From NCBI RefSeq assembly GCF_006345815.1, contig NZ_VCIG01000038.1, positions 248,001-312,000 on the forward strand: 64,000 bases of DNA, written 5' to 3'. This DNA comes from Ochrobactrum sp. CGA5 (GTDB taxonomy: Bacteria; Pseudomonadota; Alphaproteobacteria; Rhizobiales; Rhizobiaceae). Under the pieces are notes generated by a model. That model was given only the letters and a program-made list of their open reading frames with translations. It searched no databases and was not told where the DNA came from. This document shows, in pieces, positions 18,338 through 26,553 of this stretch. How positions within the stretch are numbered: the first letter of the stretch is position 1; each line of letters opens with the position of its first letter. The translations under genes were made by a program, and so were the position numbers.

Positions 18338-18790
18338 TCAGCCTGCCTCGTTGGGCGGCCAGTCCTGCGTCTTGATGCGACTGGTCCACTCGAGGAAATC
18401 AGCCAGATCGTTGAGTTCCTGTTCGCTCAGGTTGAACTGGGGCATCTGGCGACGCCCTTCGATCCCGGTGGGTTGAGCCTGCATCCAGGCTTTCATTGTC
18501 TCGCGTGCGCCATCGGGGTCTTCTTCTCCGCCCCAGCGCTTCCAGACATTCCCGAGTTCGGGCGCAAAATAAGCGCCTTCGCCAAGCAGCGTGTGGCAGT
18601 TGATGCAGGAGTTTTTCTCCCAGATGTGCTTGCCGCGGGCGACCGAGGCCGTCAGCGTGGATTCATCCGTGGAAGTCGTTTTCATGTAGTAGTGGCTGTG
18701 CGCCGTCAGCCCCACAAAGATCGCGAAAAAGAAAATAGACCCGCCGTAGAAGACGTTTCGTGCGCCGGTCTTGGTTAGGCGTTCTGCCAT
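18338..18790 (-). CDS. norC: Nitric oxide reductase subunit C (cytochrome c)
   Basis: Protein of 150 residues. It has one N-terminal membrane anchor (VFYGGSIFFFAIFVGLTAH) and a periplasmic cytochrome c domain with the haem motif CINCH at 62-66 and probable axial Met117 in RRQMPQF. It passes electrons from cytochrome c or pseudoazurin to NorB. An NnrR-type operator lies about 130 bases upstream of the start, so norCBQD may have a promoter of its own inside the larger nor cluster. Confidence 0.95.
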   Translation of the reverse strand: MAERLTKTGARNVFYGGSIFFFAIFVGLTAHSHYYMKTTSTDESTLTASVARGKHIWEKNSCINCHTLLGEGAYFAPELGNVWKRWGGEEDPDGARETMKAWMQAQPTGIEGRRQMPQFNLSEQELNDLADFLEWTSRIKTQDWPPNEAG

Positions 18791-18916
18791 CCCTTCGTCC
18801 TTTCATCTGCCGGGGACAAGGCCCGGCAACAAATCCCCCCGTCGACAATGCGGCTGGTCAATCCCCTCGCCAGCATCACGGGACTGGACCGTTCTATCGG
18901 TTGGGCGAAGGGCTTC

Positions 18917-18932
18917 TTTGCGATTTGGCAAA
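18917..18932. promoter_or_regulatory. NnrR/FNR-type operator upstream of norC
   Basis: TTTGCGATTTGGCAAA has the form TTGCG-N4-GGCAA. NnrR-family regulators bind TTG-N8-CAA sites with G/C at the inner positions. It lies between norF and norC, and is nearly identical to the site at 19829, with only two differences, both in the central N4 spacer. Confidence 0.7.
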
Positions 18933-18947
18933 CACCGCCACAGTTGT

Positions 18948-19223
18948 TCAAAAGAGAACACGCACGAGGACCGAACGCGCCAGAGCCAGCGCCAGCAGAA
19001 GGGCAGGCCAGGCAATCAAGGCGAACTTCAATGGGCCGCTGGTTTCGCGCATTTCCATGAAATCGAGAATGACGAGCCAGCCTTTCGCAAAAGCGAGAAT
19101 CAATACGACGACAATGCCTGCAAGCAGTCCGGCGCTGGTGCCTGCGACGAATGCGCTGCTTACAGCGATAATAATCAGAACGACGAATGTGCGGATCAGG
19201 GAAGAGTGATTGCGACCGGACAC
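18948..19223 (-). CDS. norF: NorF-like membrane protein (cytochrome oxidase subunit IV family)
   Basis: Protein of 91 residues from a GTG at 19223, with about three spans (FVVLIIIAVSSAFVAGTSAG, AGIVVVLILAFAKGWLVILD, ALIAWPALLLALALARSVLV). NorF is an accessory protein that increases NO reductase activity in Paracoccus. The GTG start is chosen because TGAGG sits just before it, right at the stop of norE. An ATG 45 bases earlier would overlap norE and lacks a site. Confidence 0.8.
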   Translation of the reverse strand: MSGRNHSSLIRTFVVLIIIAVSSAFVAGTSAGLLAGIVVVLILAFAKGWLVILDFMEMRETSGPLKFALIAWPALLLALALARSVLVRVLF

Positions 19224-19231
19224 TGCGGGCC

Positions 19232-19795
19232 TCAAGCGAGATAAAGAACAGGGAACATCACCAGCCATACAAGGTCGATGGCGTGCCAGAGCGTCGTAAT
19301 CAGCAGAATGTTGGCGGGTGACGGTCGCCAGGCGACGAGCGCCAGCACGACAGAGCCGAACGCCACATGCATTAGGTGAAACCCTGTCAGAAGAAAATAA
19401 AGCTCGAAGAACGATCCAGCGCTTTCATCGCTCGCAAACTGGATTTCATGCGAATATTCGATGAGCTTGATCGCAACAAATACGAGGCCGAAAAAGGTGG
19501 CATATAAAAGCGGTCGGCGAGCCCGATTCACATTGTGGCGCATCCGCACCGCTATCGCTGCCTGCCAACCGCTCATCAGCAGCACAACAGTGTTCGTTGC
19601 GGCAAATCCGGGGCTCAGATGCGCGCGCATTTGCGCAACACCTTCCACATTGATGACCGACATTACGATAAATGCGATCAGAAGGATCGCGAAGGCGGCG
19701 AGTTCGCTCCAAACGAGAATCCAGAGCAGAAGATCGCCTTCAGCACGATCCTCTGAATTCGTTGCAACTACGGACAAATTTTCGGTTTCAGACAT
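19232..19795 (-). CDS. norE: NorE, cytochrome c oxidase subunit III-like protein
   Basis: Protein of 187 residues with about five spans, related to oxidase subunit III. Characteristic strings are WILVWSELAAFAILLIAF, MSGWQAAIAVRMRHN, FFELYFLLTGFHLMHVAFG and LWHAIDLVWLVMFPVLYL. It is an accessory factor for cNor. It is the first gene of the nor cluster, divergent from the small membrane protein and hemerythrin genes, with a shared NnrR-type box in the gap. Confidence 0.9.
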   Translation of the reverse strand: MSETENLSVVATNSEDRAEGDLLLWILVWSELAAFAILLIAFIVMSVINVEGVAQMRAHLSPGFAATNTVVLLMSGWQAAIAVRMRHNVNRARRPLLYATFFGLVFVAIKLIEYSHEIQFASDESAGSFFELYFLLTGFHLMHVAFGSVVLALVAWRPSPANILLITTLWHAIDLVWLVMFPVLYLA

Positions 19796-19825
19796 GAGAC
19801 ATGCCTAGCGCTCGCTATTCGGACC

Positions 19826-19849
19826 TTCTTTGCGTTTTGGCAAAGAAGA
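19826..19849. promoter_or_regulatory. NnrR-type operator shared by norE and the hemerythrin operon
   Basis: CTTCTTTGC-GTTTTG-GCAAAGAAG is a perfect inverted repeat with 9-bp arms. It contains TTTGCGTTTTGGCAAA. It sits in the 103-bp divergent gap, 31 bases from the norE start and about 50 from the 51-residue gene, so one dimer could serve both directions. Confidence 0.75.
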
Positions 19850-19898
19850 AATGCACTGGCGGCGACATTCTATCCCCGCCAAACCAGAGGAAGTTTCA

Positions 19899-20054
19899 AT
19901 GACGGATGCACAAATCGGGCTTATGGTCGCGACACCGGCGATTATCGGATTCTCACTGGCTCTCTATCGCATGGGGGCGTTGCAGGGCGCTGGCACGCTA
20001 TCTGCCGTTGCGGCATCCATTGTGATCGCAGCCGTGCTTTTCTTGGGTCAGTAG
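19899..20054 (+). CDS. 51-residue membrane protein linked to nor
   Basis: The protein starts MTDAQIGLMVATPAIIGFSL and ends IVIAAVLFLGQ. It has two hydrophobic stretches (residues about 7-23 and 35-50). The ATG at 19899 has AGAGGAAG 6 bases upstream, which is strong support that it is translated. It is first in a two-gene unit with the hemerythrin-like gene 18 bases later, and divergent from norE under a shared NnrR-type box. I do not recognise a described family. A role in NO handling or in assembly of a membrane complex is inferred from position. Confidence 0.75.
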   Translation: MTDAQIGLMVATPAIIGFSLALYRMGALQGAGTLSAVAASIVIAAVLFLGQ

Positions 20055-20072
20055 ATAGGGAGGGAAAGGGCC

Positions 20073-20546
20073 GTGAACGAATCGCCAGTCCTGCGCGCGA
20101 CCGACATCAGCCGTCTTGAAGCCCACCACCATGATCTGTTGGAGCTGTGTCTGCGGTTGGAGGAGATCGCAGAGGACCTCGAAACCGGTGGAACAATGGT
20201 GGAGTATCGGCGAACCGCCATGGGCATGGTGCGTCTTGTCGGCCAAACCCACGCGCTTGAAGAAGGGGTGCTTTTCCCCGATTACAGCCGTCAGGCTCAT
20301 TCCCATTTTGCCACTGCCACTATCGAGCGGTTGAAGGCGGAACACCGCTGTGACCGGCTGGCCGCCGAGGAACTGTCACAAACACTGATAGCAATTGCAG
20401 AAGATCGTTGCAGCCTCGCTCGCGACACGATCTCATACATGGTGCGCGGCTTTATGGAGAGCGTGCGTCGTCATATTCTGTCGGAAAAGCTGATGATAGA
20501 GGCACTGCTGGCAGCGAAATCCGAAGAACGGGAAGTTTTCGGATAA
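20073..20546 (+). CDS. Hemerythrin-like (HHE cation-binding) protein
   Basis: Protein of 157 residues from a GTG start with a very good site (AGGGAGGGAAAGG). It has spaced histidine and acidic residues expected for a di-iron four-helix bundle: EAHHHDLLELC near residue 16, QTHALEEGVLFPDY near 58, LKAEHRCD near 88 and the late HILSEKLM. Related proteins near nor genes bind or repair di-iron centres, or sense NO. It is probably co-induced with norE by NnrR. Confidence 0.82.
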   Translation: MNESPVLRATDISRLEAHHHDLLELCLRLEEIAEDLETGGTMVEYRRTAMGMVRLVGQTHALEEGVLFPDYSRQAHSHFATATIERLKAEHRCDRLAAEELSQTLIAIAEDRCSLARDTISYMVRGFMESVRRHILSEKLMIEALLAAKSEEREVFG

Positions 20547-20666
20547 CGCAAATACACCATCCGAATCTCTTTGGAAGAAAGTCAGATTATCTAATTGTTT
20601 TTATTTTATTTTGGTGGTGCGCTGCAGAGCGTTTTCCGCTTGTAAATTCCGGCTTTTCTACTGACT

Positions 20667-21362
20667 TTATTGCTCGCCGTCGGCAAGTCGCCTCACACCA
20701 GACATATTGAGAACGGTCAGTTTCTGGCGACCGCCGCGAACAAACCCTTGTGCTTCCCAGCCGGTGAGAATGCGTGACACTGTATGCAGCGTCGTTCCGG
20801 TCATTTCGGCAATATCCTGTTTCGTGATCGGAAAATCGATCCGGATGCCGTCTTCTTCTTTCCGTCCGGCCTGACGCGCAAGGCGCAGAACCGTATGCGC
20901 GACACGCCGTTCCACTTCTTCCGTCGACATTTCACGGATGCGCGTGTGTGCTTCCTCCAGCCTTTTGCCGATCGTTTGGATTGCGTTCATCGCCAGACCG
21001 GGATTCTGCTCGACAAAATAGTCCCAAAGCTCTGTGGGCCAGGCGAGGACAATACTTTCCGCGACTGCGATCGCCGTGCCGGGATAGTCGCTCCTTTGCA
21101 AGGCTTTGGCAAATCCGAAAAGATCGCCCGGATGCACCATTCGGACGATGATCTGTTGTCCGTCCGGCGTCACCTGATTGACCTTCAATCGCCCGTGCAG
21201 GAGGAGGTAAAAAAGAACGGCATCGTCGCCCTGTTCGAAAATCGCCTCTCCCGAAAGAACACGTTTTGTAGTTGCATATGAAACGAGTTTATCGAGTTCG
21301 CCATCACTCATTTTGGCGAACAAGGACAGTTTCCTGACAAGTCCGCGATCTATCATGGACAT
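20667..21362 (-). CDS. nnrR: NnrR, Crp/Fnr family NO-responsive regulator
   Basis: Protein of 231 residues. It has an N-terminal cyclic-nucleotide-like beta barrel (GEAIFEQGDDAVLFYLLLHG) and a C-terminal helix-turn-helix (TKQDIAEMTGTTLHTVSRIL). There is no N-terminal cysteine cluster, so it is not an oxygen-sensing Fnr. The recognition helix has H-T-V-S-R where Fnr has E-x-x-S-R, consistent with the TTGCG-type boxes found here. The start at 21362 (MSMIDRG) is chosen over a longer frame starting at 21452; GTG or the second ATG are alternatives. It lies between the nor and nir units and probably activates both in response to NO. Confidence 0.88.
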   Translation of the reverse strand: MSMIDRGLVRKLSLFAKMSDGELDKLVSYATTKRVLSGEAIFEQGDDAVLFYLLLHGRLKVNQVTPDGQQIIVRMVHPGDLFGFAKALQRSDYPGTAIAVAESIVLAWPTELWDYFVEQNPGLAMNAIQTIGKRLEEAHTRIREMSTEEVERRVAHTVLRLARQAGRKEEDGIRIDFPITKQDIAEMTGTTLHTVSRILTGWEAQGFVRGGRQKLTVLNMSGVRRLADGEQ

Positions 21363-21462
21363 TGCGTTTCTCACACTCCAAAATCCTGCGGGTACTTTAG
21401 CACAGCAAAGCAGGCTTGGAATTGTTTTCGGGGCCGGGGACCGTGCATTCACAGTTAATCCC

Positions 21463-22383
21463 TCATGCGCCGATGTTCTGGATGCGTTTCCACATCACGG
21501 CATACCAGCGATTGTCGCGAACCAGCCGGAAACCAAGATTGTCGGGTGGTACGCCGACGCTGCAACCGCCGGTTTTCGGATTGCGAATAAAGGAACTCAT
21601 CGCCGCGCGGTGCTTGCCGTTGACGACATAGACCCCGCAGGACGGCATTTCGGCAACCTGCTTGCCGTACGCATCAATGTTGACTCGACGGTGACAGGTC
21701 TGGGTCCATTCCCACACATTGCCCGCAATGTCGGCTACACCCAGTTCATTGACGCCGAAAGCACCGGCAGGGCGGATGGCTGGGCTCCTGTCGAGCTTGC
21801 GGGCACTTTGTTTTTCATAGTCTCTCAACCAGCGCAGGGCCGGATTGGTCGCAGCATCTTCGCCAATACCGAGCGCATCGTCGGGAAAGCGCGAGCCGGC
21901 TGCAAAAGCCCACTGCTCGTCTGTCGGCAGGTGCCAGTTTTCGCCGGTCTTGCGTGAAAGCCAGTCGGCATAGGATTGTGCGTCGTCATAGCTGACGCCG
22001 ACAATCGGGCCGTCTGTACCAGATGCATCGTGATTGTGTGGCAATATCTCGGCAGGCTGGCAGTCACCATCAATGACACAGCGCTCATAATCTGCCGTGC
22101 TGACCTGATATTTCATGATCTCGAATGCCCGTTGCAGCTTTCGGGTCGTCAATGGGGCATCGACGGAATAATTGTTCTTCTGAAAATCACCATCCGCTCG
22201 ATAAGTCATGGTTCGTGGCGTGATGACAATTGTTTCAGGGCCAACAGCCGACACCACCGGCATTGAATGACCGGGACGCCCGACGGCATCGACAATAAAC
22301 AATCCTGCGACGACTGCCAGCGCAACCGCCGGAACGGCCACCGCAAGGTCACGCAGGCACTTTTTTCCTTTGCCTTCGTTCAT
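21463..22383 (-). CDS. nirV: NirV, formylglycine-generating-enzyme-like protein
   Basis: Protein of 306 residues. A single N-terminal hydrophobic segment (VAVPAVALAVVAGLFIVDAV) anchors or exports it. The SUMF1/FGE domain follows with YQVSTADYERCV, GPIVGVSYDDAQSYADWLSR, LPTDEQWAFAAGSR, IAGNVWEWTQTC and NLGFRLVRD. NirV is commonly encoded right after nirK; its function is unknown and nitrite reductase is reported active without it in some species. It lies 131 bases after nirK, past two hairpins, and has a weak ribosome-binding site. Confidence 0.88.
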   Translation of the reverse strand: MNEGKGKKCLRDLAVAVPAVALAVVAGLFIVDAVGRPGHSMPVVSAVGPETIVITPRTMTYRADGDFQKNNYSVDAPLTTRKLQRAFEIMKYQVSTADYERCVIDGDCQPAEILPHNHDASGTDGPIVGVSYDDAQSYADWLSRKTGENWHLPTDEQWAFAAGSRFPDDALGIGEDAATNPALRWLRDYEKQSARKLDRSPAIRPAGAFGVNELGVADIAGNVWEWTQTCHRRVNIDAYGKQVAEMPSCGVYVVNGKHRAAMSSFIRNPKTGGCSVGVPPDNLGFRLVRDNRWYAVMWKRIQNIGA

Positions 22384-22392
22384 CGGAAATCA

Positions 22393-22432
22393 CGGGGCGC
22401 GTCCCTCCGGGAGGTGGGCGGACGCAGCCCCG
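22393..22432 (-). promoter_or_regulatory. Hairpin in the nirV leader
   Basis: CGGGGCGCGTCC (22393-22404) pairs with GGACGC-A-GCCCCG (22420-22432), 12 bp with one bulged A. It ends 10 bases before the nirV start on the minus strand and could reduce nirV translation. Confidence 0.45.
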
Positions 22433-22475
22433 AGCCTTTCTTTGCAAAGCAACATATAAGTGAGGGAGGGTGTGC

Positions 22476-22506
22476 CAAAGGCGCCCTGGGAGGCAAAGCG
22501 CCTTTG
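22476..22506 (-). promoter_or_regulatory. Hairpin just after nirK
   Basis: CAAAGGCGC (22476-22484) and GCGCCTTTG (22498-22506) form a perfect 9-bp stem, 8 bases past the nirK stop. There is no clear U-tract on the minus strand, so it fits an mRNA-stabilising or weak attenuating element between nirK and nirV. Confidence 0.5.
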
Positions 22507-22514
22507 CATCTGCC

Positions 22515-23645
22515 TCACGTGCCGGATGGCGCGAGAACCGAGGTCATCAGGTCATCGTTCCATTCACCCGTAACCTTGAAATGGGCTGCGGCGCCAAGTT
22601 CAAAAGCCTCGATCAGGTTGTGGTTCACATAGGCATAGATGCCGGGCTGCTGGAACGTGTAGAATGCCGCTCCCGCCGCGCCACCGGGAATGAACCAGGT
22701 TTCCTGATCGACGTCGGGCGGCGTGTTGAACTTGCCTGTCGACCAGACATAATCTCCATGCCCCCCGATCAGATGCGGTCTGGTATCGCGATTGGCCTGC
22801 GAATGGACAATCAGGACTTTCTCGCCGACCGCTGCCGTCATGGCCTTATCCCCGGTCAGGGCGCCGACCGCGCCGTTGAAAACAACGTGGGTCGGGGTGA
22901 GGGTGCGCATGACCTTGACCGTATCTTCATAAGCGTCGCCGGGCGCATCGTATTTCCTGTACTTCCCGTCCTCGTCGCGCGGCACATAGAAATCCTGCTC
23001 GCCGACATAATAAATTTTGTCATAGGTCAGTGCCTTTCCCTTGCCGTCGTGTAGCCCCTCACGCGGCAGCACCATGATAGCGCCGTTCATGCCCGATACG
23101 ACGTGCCAGGGAACCATTCCGGGAGGTGCACAATGATAGACGAAGACACCGGGCTTGGTCGCCTTGAAACGTAGAATGGTCTTCTCACCCGGATTGATCT
23201 CGGTCAGTCCGCCGCCACCCAATGCACCGGTCGCAGCATGGAAGTCGATATTGTGCATCAACGTGTTGGTTTCGGGGTTGATGAGGGTCAGCTCCACATA
23301 ATCGTCCTGATGCACGACCATCAGCGGTCCCGGAACAGTGCCGTTGAACGCCATTGCGTGAACTTCGGTCCCCGCATCATCGATGATAATCTTCTTTTCC
23401 TCAATCACCATGGTGAATTCGATCACCTTGGGTCCGCCCTCCGCAACCTGACTGTGGGCATGCACGAAGGGAGGGTCCACTAACTCGACTTTCTGGCGCG
23501 GGAGTGCCGCTATTTCTGCGGCGGTAGCCTTCCTCACTGCGCCTTGTCCCCAGGCGGATGTGGTTGCCAGAATCGGCGCAAGCGCGCCTGCGAGGGCAGC
23601 TCCTGCCAATATGCTGCGGCGGCTGATTTGCATCTGGTCGGCCAT
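22515..23645 (-). CDS. nirK: Copper-containing nitrite reductase NirK
   Basis: Protein of 376 residues with a twin-arginine signal ([20 protein letters not shown]). Two cupredoxin domains carry the expected ligands. Type 1 copper: His131, Cys172, His181, Met186. Type 2 copper: His136, His171 and a second-domain histidine. Strings [11 protein letters not shown] and [17 protein letters not shown] are diagnostic. It reduces nitrite to NO in the periplasm, the first gas-producing step of denitrification. An FNR-type box lies about 86 bases upstream of the start. nirV follows on the same strand. Confidence 0.97.
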   Translation of the reverse strand: MADQMQISRRSILAGAALAGALAPILATTSAWGQGAVRKATAAEIAALPRQKVELVDPPFVHAHSQVAEGGPKVIEFTMVIEEKKIIIDDAGTEVHAMAFNGTVPGPLMVVHQDDYVELTLINPETNTLMHNIDFHAATGALGGGGLTEINPGEKTILRFKATKPGVFVYHCAPPGMVPWHVVSGMNGAIMVLPREGLHDGKGKALTYDKIYYVGEQDFYVPRDEDGKYRKYDAPGDAYEDTVKVMRTLTPTHVVFNGAVGALTGDKAMTAAVGEKVLIVHSQANRDTRPHLIGGHGDYVWSTGKFNTPPDVDQETWFIPGGAAGAAFYTFQQPGIYAYVNHNLIEAFELGAAAHFKVTGEWNDDLMTSVLAPSGT

Positions 23646-23721
23646 CGATACTCTCCTTTACGATAGGACCGAGCATTTCCTGCTCTGTCACATCGACTAT
23701 AGAAAGAGATACTTCAGTGCT

Positions 23722-23739
23722 CCTTGACTGCGATCAAGG
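23722..23739. promoter_or_regulatory. FNR/NnrR-type operator upstream of nirK
   Basis: CCTTGACTGCGATCAAGG contains TTGAC-TGCG-ATCAA, one mismatch from the FNR consensus TTGAT-N4-ATCAA. Its centre is about 85 bases from the nirK start. The inner bases (A/T) differ from the TTGCG boxes of the nor genes, so nirK may respond to a different or additional Crp/Fnr protein. The remaining part of the 274-bp gap 23646-23919 shows nothing else I can name. Confidence 0.75.
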
Positions 23740-23919
23740 TGACGCAGAAAGATTGATAGAAATTATTATTAAATTTCAAATAGATAGTGAATGTATTCGA
23801 TCTATGTTTGCGCTGGAACAAAGGGAGTGTTCAAAAGAGAAACCAGCGAACAGATCGGCACTGTTCACTGGTTTCGATTACGGGGCTTCTTTAAGCAGTT
23901 TCTCGCAGTTCAGGGCGCT

Positions 23920-24237
23920 CTAATCTCCAAATCGAGCCTGCACTTCAGGCATCGCCATCTCTGGAATCCACTCCGGTTCGTAGGTCAGTTCCACATTCAC
24001 TGCATGAACACCTTCAACCGATGCCGCGCTCGCACGAACGGCATCGGTCAGGTAACCGGCAGCCGGGCAGCCGGGTGTTGTGGTTGTCATGCTGATACAG
24101 ACATTCCCGCCATCACGAATGTCGATGCTGTAGATCATGCCAAGGTCAACGAGGTTAAAACCAAGTTCGGGGTCGAGCACCAGGCGAAGGCTTTCGATGA
24201 TCTGCTTCTCCATCTGGCCATGTGTTTCGTGTGACAT
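23920..24237 (-). CDS. DUF59/MIP18 family iron-sulfur assembly-type protein
   Basis: Protein of 105 residues with the DUF59 core: LVLDPELGFNLVDLGMIYSI, MTTTTPGCPAAGYLTDAV and the C-terminal VELTYEPEWIPEM. The invariant cysteine is in TTPGCPAAG. Relatives (SufT, PaaD, MIP18) help build or deliver Fe-S clusters. It is the last gene of the four-gene operon with DUF2249 proteins and a membrane protein, 5 bases after the upstream gene, so a metal-centre maturation or repair role under nitrosative stress is plausible inference. Confidence 0.85.
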   Translation of the reverse strand: MSHETHGQMEKQIIESLRLVLDPELGFNLVDLGMIYSIDIRDGGNVCISMTTTTPGCPAAGYLTDAVRASAASVEGVHAVNVELTYEPEWIPEMAMPEVQARFGD

Positions 24238-24242
24238 GACCG

Positions 24243-24776
24243 CTACCTCGCGTTTCCAACCCGGATCATTATACGATAGGCTGTTCCGGTCTCATCGAAA
24301 TTGCCGACCCATTCATGACCGCGGTTTTCGAGTTCGGGAAAGAGAAACAGAGGTTCGCGATGCAGCAGCGCGAACAGAACCGCCCCCGCAGGCATCTCTT
24401 CGATCTCTGCAAGAATGCTTACCATCGGTTCCGGCGGCTCCATGTCCGAACAATCAAGATAGCGCGATGGTTCAGGCCAGACATCCGGCGATACGACATT
24501 GTCAGAGAACTGTAGCTCGGACGTGGCATTCATCACTGGGCTGAAAAGGACTTGCCACTCACCATTATCCAGAGGCTCCGCTTCTGCCGAAAACCCTTTT
24601 CGCTCCATAACGCTGAAAAGCGGTGCCGGTTTGAACGGGGCGATCAGCAGGAGGCTTTGTCCCGGCGAAAGACCATCGACTGCTTCCATGATGGCATTGA
24701 ATGGCTCCACGCCGCCCTTGATCAGCGGGCGTACGTCCAGCACATGGTGCGTGATGTCCTGAACTGAGATTGTCAT
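24243..24776 (-). CDS. Tandem DUF2249 protein
   Basis: Protein of 177 residues built of two similar halves. The first has VLDVRPLIKGGVEPFNAIME and GQSLLLIAPFKPAPLFSVME; the second has YLDCSDMEPPEPMVSILAEI and GAVLFALLHREPLFLFPELE. DUF2249 is a TusA-like fold often found near denitrification and NO-stress genes; its biochemistry is not settled. It overlaps the membrane-protein gene by 4 bp and is followed by the DUF59 gene. Confidence 0.82.
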   Translation of the reverse strand: MTISVQDITHHVLDVRPLIKGGVEPFNAIMEAVDGLSPGQSLLLIAPFKPAPLFSVMERKGFSAEAEPLDNGEWQVLFSPVMNATSELQFSDNVVSPDVWPEPSRYLDCSDMEPPEPMVSILAEIEEMPAGAVLFALLHREPLFLFPELENRGHEWVGNFDETGTAYRIMIRVGNAR

Positions 24777-26140
24777 TTCGATCTCCTGAGAATTGGTTCA
24801 CCGGCATAAATGAGATGCGGCAGGGTTGCCCCTTTTGGCAGGCGCAGGCCGTTCGGTACATCGAGAAGCCGCCGGGCGCGGAAGAAGTGCACGATCAATG
24901 CAAGGATCGCCATGAGGTTCAGCATAATGGCCAAACGAAATACGGTTGGATATTCGGCAATCAAAGCCAGCGTAGCGACTGCAACGCCAGTATAATAAAG
25001 AGCGAACCACTGTCGTGCGCGGCGTTCGCTGACCATATCCTGCACACGCGGGGTCGGTGCACGCCCCATGACGGGGCCGTAACATTCGAGCCAGGTCAGA
25101 AACGGTACGATCTTGTAGAGCTGGGCAAGGCTGAGGCCGGTCAGCCAACCGAAGGTGAACAGATAGACAAGTCCGGCAACCATCGCATCGGTGGCGCCCG
25201 TCCAGAACAGTGCAATTGCCAAAAGAAGCGAAAGCCCAAGCGCGATGAAGGCTGGAATGCTGGCGGCGCTGTTCAATTCTATCGTCTTGCGTTTGCGCTG
25301 CCGATAGATCATCTGAATATCGACGATATAGAGCGTGATGCAGGCGATTCCGGGAATGAGGGCCGCTGTCACGGCTGTCTCGATTGATCCCATTTCCAAG
25401 GCCACAACGACAATTCCGACTGCGAGGATGGTCAGGGCCGCAGCGCCTTCCCACCAGATAATTCTGTTTGTCTGCCGCGCTGCATCGGGGGACAGCATGA
25501 ACATTGTCAGCAATCTGTAGCTCACGCCCATAGCCGTGAATGTCATCCAGCCGCCAAGGCCAAGTGCGGCGTGAACCGGCAATGCCGCACCCGCAATATC
25601 GAGCAGAACGGCTTGCTCCGTGAAGCCAGAGAGCGCGAAGGTGAAAATACTGCCAAGCAGTGCTGTTATCAGAAGACAGCAGATGCCTGCCGCAACAAAC
25701 CGTGCGGGCATGGCGATCGGGCGAGCGAGCCAGAGCGTCATGCCCAGTATTGCGAAAATGATGGAAAATCCGCAGGTCAACAGGATGCCGGAGACCGGTA
25801 GCAGCCATGCCGGGCTTTCCGTAAGTCCGGCCATGCCTGCAAAGCCAACGAGCAGACCGGAAAGTCCGGCCACCAGCAGAAGCAAGGCGGGGAGGCTTGC
25901 CCTGCTTCCCGACAGGGTTCGGTTCACCAGAACGGGCACGAATTGTAGAAGTGCGCCGCTCATGAGCAGTGCAAGCCATCCAATGGAGATGGCGTGCACG
26001 ATTATAAGTGTTTCAGCCGCGCGAATTCCGTGACTCGGATAGCCGAAACCGCCTGCCATCAACGCAAGTCCAAAGACGAGGAAAGCAAGCGAAGCGGCGA
26101 AGTAGGAGAGGGTCCAACGGGAAAGCGTCGCGCCGATCAT
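24773..26140 (-). CDS. Multi-span membrane protein, NnrS / haem-copper-oxidase-like
   Basis: Protein of 455 residues with about 12 spans and no soluble domain. Two histidine-containing segments resemble each other and the haem-ligand spans of NnrS and cytochrome oxidase subunit I relatives: VHAISIGWLALLMSGALLQF near residue 48, and HAALGLGGWMTFTAMGVSYR near 200. It is encoded with DUF2249 and DUF59 proteins next to nirK/nor. I infer a haem-containing NO-stress membrane protein. The precise family is not certain. Confidence 0.65.
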   Translation of the reverse strand: MIGATLSRWTLSYFAASLAFLVFGLALMAGGFGYPSHGIRAAETLIIVHAISIGWLALLMSGALLQFVPVLVNRTLSGSRASLPALLLLVAGLSGLLVGFAGMAGLTESPAWLLPVSGILLTCGFSIIFAILGMTLWLARPIAMPARFVAAGICCLLITALLGSIFTFALSGFTEQAVLLDIAGAALPVHAALGLGGWMTFTAMGVSYRLLTMFMLSPDAARQTNRIIWWEGAAALTILAVGIVVVALEMGSIETAVTAALIPGIACITLYIVDIQMIYRQRKRKTIELNSAASIPAFIALGLSLLLAIALFWTGATDAMVAGLVYLFTFGWLTGLSLAQLYKIVPFLTWLECYGPVMGRAPTPRVQDMVSERRARQWFALYYTGVAVATLALIAEYPTVFRLAIMLNLMAILALIVHFFRARRLLDVPNGLRLPKGATLPHLIYAGEPILRRSK

Positions 26141-26174
26141 CTCAGTTCGTCCCGGACATTGTGCCTATAAGACT

Positions 26175-26465
26175 TCAGTGATTGCCGCAGGTGCACTCAT
26201 GGTCAGCGCCATGATGGCCTTTCCGGCGACCGATCTCGACCCGCCACAACGGGCCAGTTTCCTTGTAGACCCACGAGAATGCACCCGGATTGCGAGTTTC
26301 AAGCTGGTGGCGCAGCGGGACGGGATCGTGATCGTTGACGATTTCCAGTGCTTCGCCGGGTTCAAGCGAATCGATCATCGAGAAGATCGTCGCATGCCGC
26401 GAAATGGGCGGTATGGTGCGCACATCAAGTACGGGGGATATTGGGACAGGTTCTGCCGACATCAT
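26175..26465 (-). CDS. Single-domain DUF2249 protein with Cys/His tail
   Basis: Protein of 96 residues. VLDVRTIPPISRHATIFSMI and LEPGEALEIVNDHDPVPLRH give a clear DUF2249 core. The C-terminus ends GHHGADHECTCGNH, a cluster of three His and two Cys after the core that could bind metal. It is the first gene of the operon running to the DUF59 gene. A TTTG-N8-CAAA site lies about 96 bases upstream. Start may be either of two adjacent ATGs. Confidence 0.82.
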   Translation of the reverse strand: MMSAEPVPISPVLDVRTIPPISRHATIFSMIDSLEPGEALEIVNDHDPVPLRHQLETRNPGAFSWVYKETGPLWRVEIGRRKGHHGADHECTCGNH

Positions 26466-26553
26466 ATTGTTCCATGGCTGTCAGGCTTCGAAGTATGATG
26501 ATGACAGCCGTATCATCATTCGAGCCATTCTAGAGTGACAGGCGCAAAACGGA

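Noticed and set aside
21360-21440. Possible NnrR self-regulatory box upstream of nnrR
   Set aside because: The best candidate (TTGCTGTGCTAA on the minus strand) breaks the inverted symmetry and lacks the CAA half.
22440-22449. CTTTGCAAAG palindrome upstream of nirV as an NnrR box
   Set aside because: The two half sites have no spacer, whereas TTG-N8-CAA operators need eight bases between them.
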